Positions 1 through 10,425 of a stretch of 64,000 nt of DNA are shown here, in pieces. Within the stretch, counting starts at the first letter, position 1. The number at the start of each line of letters is the position of its first letter. The notes beneath the pieces were generated by a model. That model did no database searches. It was given only the letters and a program-made list of their open reading frames with translations, and had not been told where the DNA came from. Origin of the DNA: Kalmanozyma brasiliensis GHG001. Its lineage: Eukaryota > Basidiomycota > Ustilaginomycetes > Ustilaginales. Position numbers and translations under genes: made by a program. Location: assembly GCF_000497045.1 (NCBI RefSeq), contig NW_015961948.1, positions 1,302,001 to 1,366,000 of the forward strand, written 5' to 3'.

Positions 1-1
1 T

Positions 2-1213
2 GACAGCGACGCTCCCAAGACACGTCAACCCAAGCGTCGCAAACACAAGCACGTCACCAACCTATCCGGCTGGGCATTAGAGGCCATCAATCGGCATGCG
101 TCACAGGAGCCTTCATCTTCTTCATCAGCCACTACCTTCTTTGATGCTCGATCCGAGCTCAACAGCACCGGAGGCACCTCGACCGATCTCGAGAAAGCCG
201 GCAGCACGAAACAAGCCAACGGTGTTCCAAGCGGGAGGAAGAGGGAGGACAGTCTCACACCACCGCCTCAAGTATCGCCGGAAAAGAAAGCAATGGCGCT
301 CGACTTGGTCGACCGCACCATGGGAAGCAAGTTCAAACTTTCGACCTCCGCCGTCGCAGCAGGCCCTTCCAGCACCAACGCCGCTTCGGCCTCAAATCGG
401 GTCACCAGGAGTACTCGCAGCTCTGCGACACCAGCATTCGGTCAAGATCCTGCTCCAATATCGACTCAAGGGCCATCATCAGCGATCGCCGGAGCCGAAG
501 CGCCAGATGACGTTGACGCGGCAAACGAGGTCGACTTCTGCCCAGAACTCGCGCGCTTGCTGCCCGGAGAGAAGAACAGACGCATTCGCGAGCAAGCGAA
601 AGCGAGACTCGAAGAGAAACGCAAACAGCAAGAGCTGGAACGCACCCGTCAGCAGGCTGCTTCTCAAGCCTCAGCCTCTTCGTCGCAACGAGGCGCTCAA
701 TTTGCCCGAGTTCAATCAGCCCCGCAGGCGAGAATAGCCGAAGCGATCGAGGTGAATGACGGCAACGACACCGATAACAGTGTCGAGTTGGTAGGAAGAC
801 CCATCAGGAGGGCGAGCGCCTCACCGCGTCGCAGCCGCTCATCCGGTCAGGCACACGACGCAGTCATTGTCATTGACGACTCGGACGACGAGCCAGCGCC
901 ATCAGCCACGGTTTCCAGACCGAATGGGACCAATGCCAAGAGGACTTCGCCAAGTCCACCGCCAGCAGAGACACCAGGCGAGACGCTCAGTCTCACCATT
1001 CAGTCGAAGGCCGGATCATTAGTGGTCAATGTCACGCCAACAACGCTTCTGTCTCGACTTGTCCAGCACTTTCACGAAAAGAAGGAACTCGGCGATTCTG
1101 TCAAGGTCGATTCCATCAAGATCTCGTTCGACGGCGAACCGGTCAAACAGAGTCAGACAGTGGGTGATATGGGAGTAGAGGACGAAGACCAGATCGACTT
1201 CTCTTGGTCTTGA
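2..1213 (+). CDS. Rad60/Esc2/NIP45-like protein with C-terminal SUMO-like domain (5' partial)
   Basis: The reading frame is open from base 2 to the TGA at 1211-1213, so the true start lies outside the window; 403 residues are visible. The last ~77 residues (from about 327) read as a ubiquitin/SUMO-like fold ending in a DQIDFSW motif typical of the second SUMO-like domain of Rad60/Esc2/NIP45. At visible residues 288-297 there is a textbook SUMO-interacting motif, VIVIDDSDDE (hydrophobic core followed by an acidic tail). A charged, probably helical stretch rich in R, E, K and Q lies at about 187-222, and the rest is low-complexity Ser/Ala. Family members work in SUMO-dependent genome maintenance with Smc5/6 and Ubc9 (known for the family, inferred here). 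The first SUMO-like domain is not visible. A generic SUMO-like-domain protein is the alternative. The gene converges with the bZIP gene, 278 bp between stops. Confidence 0.75.
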   Translation, partial: DSDAPKTRQPKRRKHKHVTNLSGWALEAINRHASQEPSSSSSATTFFDARSELNSTGGTSTDLEKAGSTKQANGVPSGRKREDSLTPPPQVSPEKKAMALDLVDRTMGSKFKLSTSAVAAGPSSTNAASASNRVTRSTRSSATPAFGQDPAPISTQGPSSAIAGAEAPDDVDAANEVDFCPELARLLPGEKNRRIREQAKARLEEKRKQQELERTRQQAASQASASSSQRGAQFARVQSAPQARIAEAIEVNDGNDTDNSVELVGRPIRRASASPRRSRSSGQAHDAVIVIDDSDDEPAPSATVSRPNGTNAKRTSPSPPPAETPGETLSLTIQSKAGSLVVNVTPTTLLSRLVQHFHEKKELGDSVKVDSIKISFDGEPVKQSQTVGDMGVEDEDQIDFSWS

Positions 1214-1491
1214 ATGTAGGGGGCGCGTGGTGGCATGAAAGCCACCAACAGCACGATATACCATAGCAATGTCACGGGTTCACACAGTTGGATGAGCAGC
1301 TGTCGATCGGAGCTCATCTCGATTCTTTCGAGGGAGACGGTCAAAACATTTGCATCAGACGCAGACACGACACACACACACAAACAGTCCTGAAGGGGGA
1401 TCTGGCAGTGCACTCGGCAACTGACAGGCTGTTCAGATTGGCGATTCGACCCGGTCCACCAAACTCGGTCGCGAGCGCCCCGGGCACGCTA

Positions 1492-3192
1492 TCACATGAT
1501 GATCCGGCCTTCAGCGTCGCACTTGACCAGACCGAAACAGCATTCGTCCTCCTTGAGCTTGAGCCCGTCCAAGTCTGTCTCCTTCGCCGTCGATACTGCC
1601 TGTAGAGCGGGGGCGGGCTTGTCACCGTCCACATCGCACTGTACGAAGCCGTAGCAGCAATCGTCCTCTTTCGGCTCGGATGCTGCCGCAGCTGTCGCAG
1701 CTACGGGTTTGTCGTCGGTCGCATTGGTCGAGCACGCGATTTTGCGCTCGGTGGCCTGATTCGCGTCGTTGCGAGGCGGGCAACACGACTTTTTCGCGGG
1801 TGCACATGTCGGGCTGTTCTTGGCCGGCGCCGCTTGTGGGATCGATCGATCCGCATACGCCTCTTCACCAAAACGTCCGCTGTCCCTCGGCGAATGAGCC
1901 AACCGTGCCCGCGGTGAATGTACCGACCCGTTCGCATACGGTGATGAGGACGAGGTGGGATACTGCGAAGGATACGAGTGATTCGGTGACGCTCCCGCTG
2001 TCGCATAGTTCGACGCCCCATGGTCGTCCGGCCTCCTTTGCGAATATGTCCGCACGTAGCCTCCATCCGCATCCATGCCTGGTACGCTGCTATGACTCGA
2101 CGAGCGGTATGAATGACCTGGCGCGGGCAAGGCGTGCGGCCTGGTACCAGCTGCTGCCGTGCTTGGGAGAGGCCATTGTGGCAGATGCGCATTTTGCCTG
2201 GCGGGTGACATGCTCGACGGGCCCGGTAGATGCGATCTTGCGCTGCCGCCACCGCCGCCGCCACTGCTGTTGCCAGAGTTCTGCCTAGCTGGCGGACGTC
2301 GATATCCCTCGTCCAAGGTCGGTGGTGCAGGGTAGGTCATGGTTGCGGAAGGGCTGTTGTACGAGCTATAGGCGTGGCGAGGGCTGAACGCAGTCGCCGG
2401 CGGAGATGGAGCAGAGAGGACGGCAGAGGGGCTTGGGGAATGCCATGCTCCAGATGCCGCCATGGCCGATGCTGTTGACGGTATGCGCCGCGATGCAGCG
2501 TATTGCTCGTGTGCTGCTGTGACAGAGGATGCTGACGACGGTCCTGCAGCAGAGGCGGCAGAGGAGTTGAAGTAGGAGGGCGTCATCTGTACCCCGCTTG
2601 GATATGATGCCATCTGATCCGCTTGTTGGTGCATAGCTGACTCGCTGGTACGATACCTCTTGGCACGATGAAGCGCTGCCTCGTCGACGCTGCCCACCTC
2701 TGCTGCATAGCCTGCCATTGGGGATGGGATGGGAATGCCATGGTGCATCAGAACACTGCGCAACGCCTTGATGCTCTGCTGCAGATCAGCCATCTGTGCT
2801 TCCACCTGACTCGCAGCCAATGCGAGCTGTCGATTGGCTTGTTGGATCGGACCGCAGTTGTCGCACGTCGCCGCTGCTGCTGCCGGAGAGTCGGACGATG
2901 AGGAAGGTGTAGGTGCTCCCTTTGCCGGGGCTATCGAGACGTAGGGCGATGATGTTTGTGGCGCCGTCGATGCCACCGAAGGCGAAGCGCTTCCCTTGAC
3001 ATCAGCGACGAGTGAAGACGACGCCGATTCGAGATGGAGCAGCTTCCGTAGCTTAGCATTCTCTTCGCTCAGCGTCTTGATGCTCTCCTCCAGATTGGCG
3101 AGATGGTCGGCTTTGCGCTGTCGAAACGCGCGCTGTGTCTGGAGAGCGCGTGTCGGCTCTAGGGCCATGTTGGGGCGACGACCGCGACCCAT
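1492..3192 (-). CDS. bZIP transcription factor with cysteine-rich C-terminus
   Basis: A 566-residue intronless ORF. Residues ~12-58 form a basic region (ALQTQRAFRQRKADHLANLE) followed by a leucine-zipper-like heptad (L/I at the expected spacing to about LLHLES). The QRAFRxRK signature is that of fungal AP-1/Yap-type bZIPs. The middle (~60-460) is Ser/Pro/Ala/Tyr-rich low complexity, as in activation domains. The C-terminus holds a Cys cluster (about 465-495) and two copies of a CC-[YF]-G-[FL]-V-[QK]-C-D motif at about 512-520 and 551-559, 39 residues apart. Paired cysteines in fungal bZIPs often sense redox state or iron (Yap1, HapX), but these spacings match neither family that I can recall, so the signal sensed is unknown. 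The start is the first ATG before the basic region. The gene is divergent from the Ypk1-type kinase across 1.3 kb. Confidence 0.85.
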   Translation of the reverse strand: MGRGRRPNMALEPTRALQTQRAFRQRKADHLANLEESIKTLSEENAKLRKLLHLESASSSLVADVKGSASPSVASTAPQTSSPYVSIAPAKGAPTPSSSSDSPAAAAATCDNCGPIQQANRQLALAASQVEAQMADLQQSIKALRSVLMHHGIPIPSPMAGYAAEVGSVDEAALHRAKRYRTSESAMHQQADQMASYPSGVQMTPSYFNSSAASAAGPSSASSVTAAHEQYAASRRIPSTASAMAASGAWHSPSPSAVLSAPSPPATAFSPRHAYSSYNSPSATMTYPAPPTLDEGYRRPPARQNSGNSSGGGGGGSARSHLPGPSSMSPARQNAHLPQWPLPSTAAAGTRPHALPAPGHSYRSSSHSSVPGMDADGGYVRTYSQRRPDDHGASNYATAGASPNHSYPSQYPTSSSSPYANGSVHSPRARLAHSPRDSGRFGEEAYADRSIPQAAPAKNSPTCAPAKKSCCPPRNDANQATERKIACSTNATDDKPVAATAAAASEPKEDDCCYGFVQCDVDGDKPAPALQAVSTAKETDLDGLKLKEDECCFGLVKCDAEGRIIM

Positions 3193-4499
3193 GATTGGCG
3201 ATGGCAGATGCGACGATCCGCGCCGATGTCAAAGGAAAGGTGGACTGCCGAGGGTGGCGAGGGTGTATATGGAAGCGCCGCGATCGAATTTGCGACTGGC
3301 ACGCAATCAGGGCGTGTACCCCATGGATAGGGTGTCTAGAAAGGAGCGAAGCCAGCGCTGGTGGATGCTGTGGTGCTGGTAATGATGATGAACGGCAAAC
3401 AAGAAGATCACCTCGACCCAAGCCAGACGAAAGTTTCGGTAAGAACTCAGCGTTGAATCCCGGAATTCGTATCCAACCCGAGCCAAACGGCGGCAACGAG
3501 GTGGCACAAGGCAGCAGGCAACAACTCGTGCCTTGCCTTGCCAGTTTAGCCGATTTCTGAATTTTGACAGGAAAGGTCGATCCGCCTTGCATACGGCACG
3601 ATTGAGATCCACGCTGAGCTGCAGCCTTGGTGACTCGCCTGAACCTTGAAGCAGCGAGGCGGCAATCCATCTCGTCTTCAGCTTGTCTGCGGTTCAGGCT
3701 AAGCTGTCGGCTACCCATTCTATTGTGAGCTGCCTTGATCGCGAGGCTGCAAATGATGCGGTTTCCTATTGTGATTGTTTTGCCGACCGAACCATCCCGC
3801 TTCCGAATCAGTCTAACAAAGTGCAGAAAATCGAGCTGCCCACCGAGCTCCCAGCTGCATTCCCAGCCTGAGCAATTCTTCAAACTATTAAATAAAAATC
3901 CAGAGAAAAATAAAAATGCGGAATCCGGCAACCTTTTGCGGTGGGTCCAGGCCTTTTTTTGTTTTCTCCTCCCTCGAGACAGGCGCATCCAGCAGTCTGG
4001 TGCGAATAAAAATTACGCGCTTTGGAAGCAGTCCTTTTGAAGCTCAGGACACTCAGCCCGCGTGATGGTCCATGCGGCGAAAACGTCACACGCAGCGTGT
4101 CACTTGGACCAGCCCATTCGAGACACTTCCCTCTCCGCCCTTTGTCTTCCGTCGTCTTGGATTGCTTCTCTGCGGTCATCGACGAGCATCCATCTATCAT
4201 TCGCACCATCATCAACGATCCATTGCCAAGGCGACACCCTCATACCCATCATCTTCAGGAGGCCTACTACTAGCACCTGCGTTCAGGCCATCGTCTAGCT
4301 CGTCTTGTTCTCCTCACCCTCGGATCGCTTGTCAAACGCTTCTTTCGACCATCGTACACGCGTGTGTGCGCTCATCGAGCATCAACGCACCAGTCTCTTC
4401 GGTCTTGACCTGCAAGACCTGCCGGCTATATAGTCTCGACTGGACATCGCATTGCGAGCAATCTAGCCGTACCCTTCATCCCGCCACTCACCTGCCAAC
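3193..4499. promoter_or_regulatory. Divergent intergenic region bZIP / YPK1-type kinase
   Basis: About 1.3 kb without a convincing gene. It must hold the promoters of the bZIP gene (leftward) and the AGC kinase (rightward). An A/T-rich patch with several AATAAAAA-like runs lies at about 3886-4015, and a C/T-rich leader precedes the kinase ATG. Short ORFs here overlap in all frames and look like chance. Confidence 0.5.
4427..4433 (+). promoter_or_regulatory. TATA-box candidate for the YPK1-type kinase gene
   Basis: TATATAG lies 67 bp upstream of the ATG at 4500, in C/T-rich surroundings. Position and sequence fit a TATA element, but no transcription start is known. Confidence 0.4.
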
Positions 4500-6317
4500 A
4501 TGTCTTGGAAGCTCGGAAAGAGTAAGTTACCGCTGTCTTTAGACGTTGAAACCGTCATCTACAGATTATTGACTTGCTGACGTTGCTCGTCCTGTCACCA
4601 TTGAATCCCTTCAGAATTCAAAGAAGGCGCCAACCTCGGCGCTCGTACGCCACTCGACCGTTCTGCCACACCCACTCCAGGCAACCCCGGCACAGATGGC
4701 AGCGCTTCGTCTTCCTCCTCCAACCTCCTCGCTTCGTCGGATGGCGCCCCCATCCCTCGCTCCGGTCTCTTGACCATCCGTGTCATTGATGCACGCGGTC
4801 TCTCGTTACCAGCGGGCATGCAGACCCCTCCTGCCGTCGCACGAGCCCTCGCCCAGTACAACCCCAACGCATCCTCACTCGCCCAATCCTTTGGACGCGA
4901 GAACCGGCAGAGCATGCAGCGCAAACAATGCTGGTGGCTCCCCTACCTCGTACTCGAGTTCGACAAGAACGAGATCCTCATCGATGCCATCGGCGGTGAC
5001 GTCCAGGGTCCCACCTGGATGTTCCGCGCTCACTTTGACGTCTCGCGTATCTCCGAGATTAGTCTTCAGACCTATTTGCGATCCGGAGACGGCCATCAGC
5101 AGCAGCAAGAAGCACATCGCGACGGTCAAGGCGACGATGTGATGGGTGTCAGCGACATCTACCTAGGAGGTGTCAAGTTTGTACCCGACTTTGAGAACCA
5201 GCGAACATCGGATGCGTGGTACCCGCTCGCCGGCGGTAACGGTCAGATCCACGTCCAGGTGTCCTACCGCAGCGACTCACGCAGCTCGCTCAACATGGAC
5301 GCCTTCGAGCTGCTCAAAGTCATCGGCAAAGGCAGTTTCGGCAAAGTCATGCAAGTGCGCAAACGCGACACATCCCGAATCTACGCCCTCAAGACCATCC
5401 GCAAGGCGCACATCGTCTCGCGCTCCGAAGTCACCCACACGCTCGCTGAACGAACCGTCCTAGCCCAGGTCAACAACCCCTTCATCGTCCCTCTCAAGTT
5501 CTCGTTCCAAAGTCCGGACAAGCTCTACCTCGTGCTGGCGTTCATCAACGGCGGCGAACTGTTTCACCACCTCCAACGCGAGGGACGATTCAACGAAGAG
5601 CGCTCGCGCTTCTACGCCGCTGAACTCCTCTGCGCCCTCGAGCACCTGCACGGCTTCAACGTCGTCTATCGCGATCTCAAACCGGAAAACATCCTACTGG
5701 ACTACACGGGTCATATCGCACTCTGCGACTTCGGCCTGTGCAAGCTCAACATGGGCGATCAGGAAACGACCAACACGTTCTGCGGTACACCCGAGTATCT
5801 CTCGCCGGAACTGCTGCTCGGGCAGGGGTACACCAAGGCGGTGGATTGGTGGACGTTGGGTGTGTTGCTGTACGAGATGCTTACCGGGTTGCCGCCGTTC
5901 TATTCGGAAGACGTCAACGAGATGTATCGCAAGATCCTTCAGGATCCTCTACGTTTCGGAGACGAAGTATCTCCCGACGCACGCCACCTCCTCACCCTTC
6001 TACTCAATCGCGATCCCGCCCAAAGGTTGGGTTCCGGCAGTCACGGCGCGGCAGATATCAAATCCCATCCCTTCTTCGCCAAGCACATCGACTGGAAGTT
6101 GCTACTTGCCAAAAAGATCCCCCCGCCATTCAAGCCGAGCGTCGCCAGCGCCATCGACACGAGCAACTTCGATCCCGAGTTTACGAATGAGCCGCCCATG
6201 GACAGTGTCGTGGACGATAGCCACATGCTGAGCGCGACGGTGCAGGAGCAGTTTGTAGGGTTCTCGTATAACGCGCCGGGGGCGATGGGGGGTGCGGGGG
6301 AGAGTTTGAGGGATTGA
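4500..6317 (+). CDS. YPK1: AGC-family Ser/Thr kinase, Ypk1/Gad8/SGK type
   Basis: Two exons, 4500-4521 and 4615-6317, joined over a 93-nt intron (donor GTAAGT, CTGAC branch site, acceptor TTCAG). Splicing gives a 574-residue protein starting MSWKLGK, the short exon typical of fungal Ypk genes. Residues ~55-235 form the Ypk N-terminal C2-like region. The kinase domain spans ~238-495: glycine loop GKGSFG, catalytic Lys267, YRDLKPEN with Asp361, DFG at 379-381, and activation-loop Thr395 in TFCGTPEY, the PDK1-type site. The AGC tail ends in the hydrophobic motif FVGFSY (554-559), whose Ser558 is the expected TORC2 target. Ypk1/Gad8 kinases relay TORC2 signals to sphingolipid synthesis, growth and stress responses. 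The TORC2 subunit Sin1 is encoded near 56-58 kb. Confidence 0.95.
4522..4614 (+). other. Spliceosomal intron in the YPK1-type gene
   Basis: 93 nt, GTAAGT donor, CTGAC branch-like site at 4577-4581, TTCAG acceptor. It interrupts a Lys codon after 7 codons. Removing it joins MSWKLGK to the long second exon in frame. Confidence 0.9.
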
Positions 6318-6673
6318 CGGGTGAGGGTTTGTGGGTTTCTTGTTCTTTGCAATTGTCAGTCTGTTCTGCTTCCGCGATCGGCGTGTGAGTGCGATCGGTG
6401 TAAAGGGTGTGATTTCGATCGTGAGGGTGGTGGATGGGATGCTGTGAACAGGGTGTGCTTGACGATCTTGGAGCGTGTGAGGAAGATCTGTGGACGAGGA
6501 GGGGGCGTGTCGGAAGTCGGGCAATTTGAGGCTGCTCCACAGGAACTTTTTTCTTTTGACGTTTCGCAATTCCAACATACCTTGGTTCCTCTTCCTCACC
6601 CTCACTCTTGCTCTCCAACTCGACACGCAACGACAACCTGGTGTGTCGCAGACCCGCACATCTCCATCTCAAG
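6318..6673 (+). other. Intergenic: YPK1 3' end / SEN34 promoter
   Basis: 356 bp between two genes on the same strand. G/T-rich just after the kinase stop and C/T-rich before the SEN34 ATG. I see no gene or distinct motif. Confidence 0.4.
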
Positions 6674-7861
6674 ATGGACTCGTCGACAGCGGGACCCTCG
6701 ACACCACCCACACAGCGCCCTTTGGACGAGCTTTTCCCACACCGCGTGCAGATCCACCTTCACCCGTCCTCCAGCCTACCCCCATCCCTTCTCTCGCAGC
6801 TCCCCTCGCACCCGTCGACGTCACACGACCCACTATCAGGTCCAACGCTCCCCATCGCCCTCGTATGGACCGTCTCCTCCCTCAAACTGCTCCGCCACTA
6901 CGGATGCACCGGCTCGTTCACGGGTACGCTGGCGCAGTTTCCGCAGCAGAACATCTTCCTGGGTCTACCGGTGCAGTTGTTGCCCGAAGAAGTGGTGTAT
7001 CTCCTCCGCCGCAATCTTGCCGTTATCATCGACGAATCGAGCTCGTACCGCGCAAGTAGCGGGGAGGAGAGGCAGGAGAGACGGGGCGAGCGGGAGGTGG
7101 AGCGGGAGACAGAACAACGTGCGGCATGGGAGGAAAAGATGACTTTACGAGCCAAGTTCACCAAGGACCCCCGAACGCAACCCACCCAGGAAGAATTGGA
7201 GAGCATGCCATGGCACATAACCCTACTCACCCTGTCAGTGTTCCCCTGGTACACCCCGCAGACGTACACAAGTCTGTCCTCCATCCAACACCTCTATCCC
7301 TACCCCTCCACCCAGCGCGAAGTGGCCTCCGTGGGGTTATTCGAACACCTCCTCGAACAAAACAACTGGTGCCTGGCAGGATTGCGCTTCGGTGGCACAT
7401 TCGCCGTCTACCCCGGCGACCCACTTCGCTATCACTCCCACTACACGGCGCAGTTGGTGCTCCGGGAGGAGGAGGTGAGTCTGATGACGTTGGTCGCGAA
7501 TGGGAGGTTGGGGACGAGCGTCAAGAAGACCCATCTGCTGTGCTGCGTTGAGGGGTTCGACGAGGAGGTCGGACGAGAGCTGCAGGCTACCCAGGCTGAA
7601 GCTGTGCCAGACGGAAGGGGAAGCGGGACGTTGGGTGCCGGCGCAACAGGGGCAACAGAGGGCACAGGGGCAACAGAGGGATCAGAGAGCTCGACAAAGG
7701 TGCTACAATGCATCAAAACGGGCCAGTACGATACAGCCCCAAGAGGCGAGAAGGAGAGCCACGAGGTGAGGGAGGCGCGAGGAGAGGTGGCGGATGCGGA
7801 CGCGAGAAGGTTTGCTACTTTTAAAGTGTTCAGCTTGGCTTGGGCTGGGTTTGGTACCTAG
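6674..7861 (+). CDS. SEN34: tRNA-splicing endonuclease subunit Sen34
   Basis: A 395-residue intronless ORF. The first in-frame ATG (6674) is used; the open frame upstream lacks another ATG. The C-terminal nuclease fold carries the family signature: FAVYPGDPLRYHSHY at about 244-258, giving catalytic Tyr246 and His256 by the 10-residue spacing seen in archaeal endonucleases, followed by a conserved KKTHLLC with the catalytic Lys near 284-285. The protein ends in FSLAWAGFG, the usual last strand. Sen34 cuts the 3' splice site of intron-containing pre-tRNAs within the Sen2-Sen34-Sen54-Sen15 complex. Oddities are a charged R/E-rich linker at about 128-160 and an ~80-residue Gly/Ala/Thr/Glu-rich insertion between the catalytic Lys and the last strand, partly made of a short DNA repeat. 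Confidence 0.92.
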   Translation: MDSSTAGPSTPPTQRPLDELFPHRVQIHLHPSSSLPPSLLSQLPSHPSTSHDPLSGPTLPIALVWTVSSLKLLRHYGCTGSFTGTLAQFPQQNIFLGLPVQLLPEEVVYLLRRNLAVIIDESSSYRASSGEERQERRGEREVERETEQRAAWEEKMTLRAKFTKDPRTQPTQEELESMPWHITLLTLSVFPWYTPQTYTSLSSIQHLYPYPSTQREVASVGLFEHLLEQNNWCLAGLRFGGTFAVYPGDPLRYHSHYTAQLVLREEEVSLMTLVANGRLGTSVKKTHLLCCVEGFDEEVGRELQATQAEAVPDGRGSGTLGAGATGATEGTGATEGSESSTKVLQCIKTGQYDTAPRGEKESHEVREARGEVADADARRFATFKVFSLAWAGFGT

Positions 7862-8170
7862 TCCACTCTTTTTGTCAGGTCGTCTCGCTCATCTGGGCAC
7901 ACGAACAGCATCACCCCGAGTCACCTCGGACCACGATCGCGCGCGCGGACAGATGCGCAATCCACACACTCGTCATTCTTTGACGCCAAAGGCATGCAAA
8001 AGCGCTCAAGAGTCGATGGGTCGGCGCTCACGAGCAAGAAAGGCGTCTCACCGATCGCGCGACCGAAATGCTTGGAGAAACGCCACTTGTATTCATGTGA
8101 TGGAAAGAGGATCCGATCCAATCCGAGATGGTTCGGTTGGCGAAGCCGAAGATTCTGCCAACGTTCTCGT
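7862..8170. other. Convergent intergenic region SEN34 / phosphoglucomutase
   Basis: 309 bp between two converging stop codons. Expected to hold both 3' UTRs. No gene or clear terminator element is visible. Confidence 0.4.
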
Positions 8171-9902
8171 CTAGGTAATCACCGTAGGCTTCTCGCGACC
8201 GGTAAACTCCTTCAACTGGGACACCTTGAGCGCCTGCTCAATCAAGGGCTTCAATCCCACCTGCGCATCCGCGCCGAACTCCTTCTCGTCGTTCGAGTAC
8301 TTCTCCACATACAACCTGATCGTTGCACCGGCGCTACCCGTTCCGCTCAGTCGGAAAATGATCCTGGACCCATCCTTGAACTTGATGTACAGGCCTTGGT
8401 TCTTGCTGACGCTGCCATCGATGGGATCCGTGTACGCAAAGTCGCCGGATTCGGCCACCTCGAACTCGCCCAACTTGGTCCCCTTGAAGTCTGGGCTCTC
8501 AAACTGACCCCGCAGATGGGCCATGAGCTTGTTGGCCCCCTCGCTGTCCACCTCCTCGTAATCGTAGCGCGAGAAAAAGTTGCGGCCGTACTGACTGTAG
8601 AACTGCAGCAGCACATCCTGGACGCTCGTGCCCGGCTTCTCCTTGTTCGCGGCCGCAAGGATCGAGAGCCACGCAACGACAGCCCACAACCCGTCCTTCT
8701 CGCGAATGTGGTCCGAACCCGTACCGAACGACTCCTCACCACAGATGCTGAGTCGCCCAGCGTCCATGAGGTTGCCAAAGAACTTCCAGCCGGTGGGGAC
8801 CTCGAAGCATTCGTAGCCGTTCTTGGCCGCCACACGGTCGATCGCGCCCGAAGTAGGCATGCTGCGGGCGAGACCCTTGATGCCGGACTTGAAGTAGGGG
8901 ATGGCTTTCTGCGCCCAATCGGCGATGATCGCCACCGAGTCCGAAGGGTTGACGAACGCGCCCTTGCCGATGATCATGTTGCGATCGCCGTCACCGTCCG
9001 AGGCGGCACCGAAGGAGATGTTTTCGCTCTCGACGGCGTCGACGAGCGACTTGGCGTAGGTAAGGTTGGGATCGGGGTGTCCACCGCCAAAGTCCTCCGA
9101 GGGGACGCAGTTCTGGATGCTCGACTCGGGCAAACCAAATCGCTCCACGAACAACGCCCGACCATAGGGACCGGTGACACCGTGCAGCGCATCGAAGCGC
9201 ACTGTGAAGCCCGAGCTCTGTAGGAACTCCTTGATGAGACCAAAGTCAAAGATCTCAGCAAGGTAATTGATGTAGTCCTTGACACTGTCGATGATCTCGA
9301 TCTTGAGCTCGCCAAACGTGGTCGAGCCAATCTTGGAGAGATCAACCTCGGGACCCTCGACGATCTTGTATTCCGAGATGGTCTTGGTGATGTTGAAAAT
9401 CTTGTCGGTGACGGATTCGGGAGCAGGACCGCCGTTCTCCATGTTGTACTTGATACCGAAATCGTTGTCGGGTCCACCGGGGTTGTGCGATGCGGTGAGC
9501 AAGATACCACCGGTAGCCTTGTACGAACGGATGACGTGGGACGCAGCAGGGGTGGAGAGGATGCCCTCCTGCCCGATGATGAGCTTGCTCACGCCATTGC
9601 CCGCAGCGAGACGGATGATGGCCTGGATGGCGGGCTTGGAGAAGTATCGTCCGTCACCACCGACGACGAGCGTCGAGTTGGCTGCGCCGGTGGGGATGGC
9701 GGAGAGAATGGCCTGGACGAAGTTCTCGGTGTAGTGCTGCTGAGAGAAGACCTTGACCCTGTAGTATCGAAGTGTAGAGGTTGTCGTGAGCAAGCATGTC
9801 AGGTGTGAACAGGACGTGGCGACCGACTTACCTCTTTCGCAGACCGGAAGTACCGGGCTTCTGGCCCTCAAAGGGCTTGGTTTGAATAGTGACCGCAGAC
9901 AT
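8171..9902 (-). CDS. PGM: Phosphoglucomutase (alpha-D-phosphohexomutase family)
   Basis: Two exons on the minus strand, 9832-9902 and 8171-9758, with a 73-nt intron (GTAAGT donor, CTACAG acceptor). The product is 552 residues, close to the usual ~555-570. Exon 1 encodes [11 protein letters not shown]...GTSGLRK, and splicing restores the conserved [12 protein letters not shown] segment. The phosphoserine loop TASHNPGG has Ser114, the metal loop DGDGDR is at 278-283, and the sugar-binding GEESFG is at 364-369. The C-terminus carries the phosphate-binding RLSGTGS. The enzyme interconverts glucose-1-phosphate and glucose-6-phosphate in the cytosol, linking glycogen, trehalose and cell-wall precursors to glycolysis. 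Codon use is strongly biased to C/G-ending codons, as expected of a highly expressed gene. Confidence 0.97.
9759..9831 (-). other. Spliceosomal intron in phosphoglucomutase gene
   Basis: 73 nt on the minus strand, donor GTAAGT and acceptor CTACAG. It splits an Arg codon inside the conserved N-terminal GTSGLRKR segment, so removal is needed for a normal protein. Confidence 0.9.
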
Positions 9903-10425
9903 GATGGATGACGATGTGGTCAGGTGTAGTAGTGGTGGGAGGAGAAAAAGAGAGCGAGGTGAACAGGAAGCACAGACGTGTTGTGCGCTGCTCCACCCCT
10001 GCAGTGTCTGTGCGCAGGCTCGCGTTTGGGCTCGCCTCTTCCGAAAGAAGAAATCTGGCTGAGTGTTGTTGGCAATTTCGTTTTGCGCCACCGGTGAGCT
10101 TTTGAGTCTGTGCGTGTCTGTGCGTTCGCTGCGCTGATTTGCCGTGCAGCGGCCAGAACTCGGTCGCCCACGTCCAATTTCCAGCCCGATGGTTCGAAAT
10201 TTCAAACTGGACCGGTCCGCTGCTGTTGGGGCAACCAACGTACCGAGCTGGCATTGTTCTGGTAGAGGCGGCAATCTGCCATCGATGGGTCGCCGTCGCA
10301 ATGGCGACAACCTCGGTGGTTTCTGTCATATCGCGTACCAAGGTCGGCTTCAGAGACGTTCACATTCGCAGGCTAGCGTATGGGACAGAAAGCAGTGGTG
10401 ACATTGGGTATCTATGAGCTATCAA
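9903..10425 (-). promoter_or_regulatory. Phosphoglucomutase promoter region / GCP3 3' flank
   Basis: 523 bp between the PGM start and the GCP3 stop; both genes are on the minus strand. No TATA box is obvious. Short open frames here overlap one another and show no protein-like features. Confidence 0.4.

Noticed and set aside
7994..9223. 409-codon plus-strand frame opposite phosphoglucomutase
   Set aside because: An antisense shadow of a strongly codon-biased gene. Similar long shadows lie opposite OLE1, SHMT, CYS3, the secreted glycoprotein and RasGAP.
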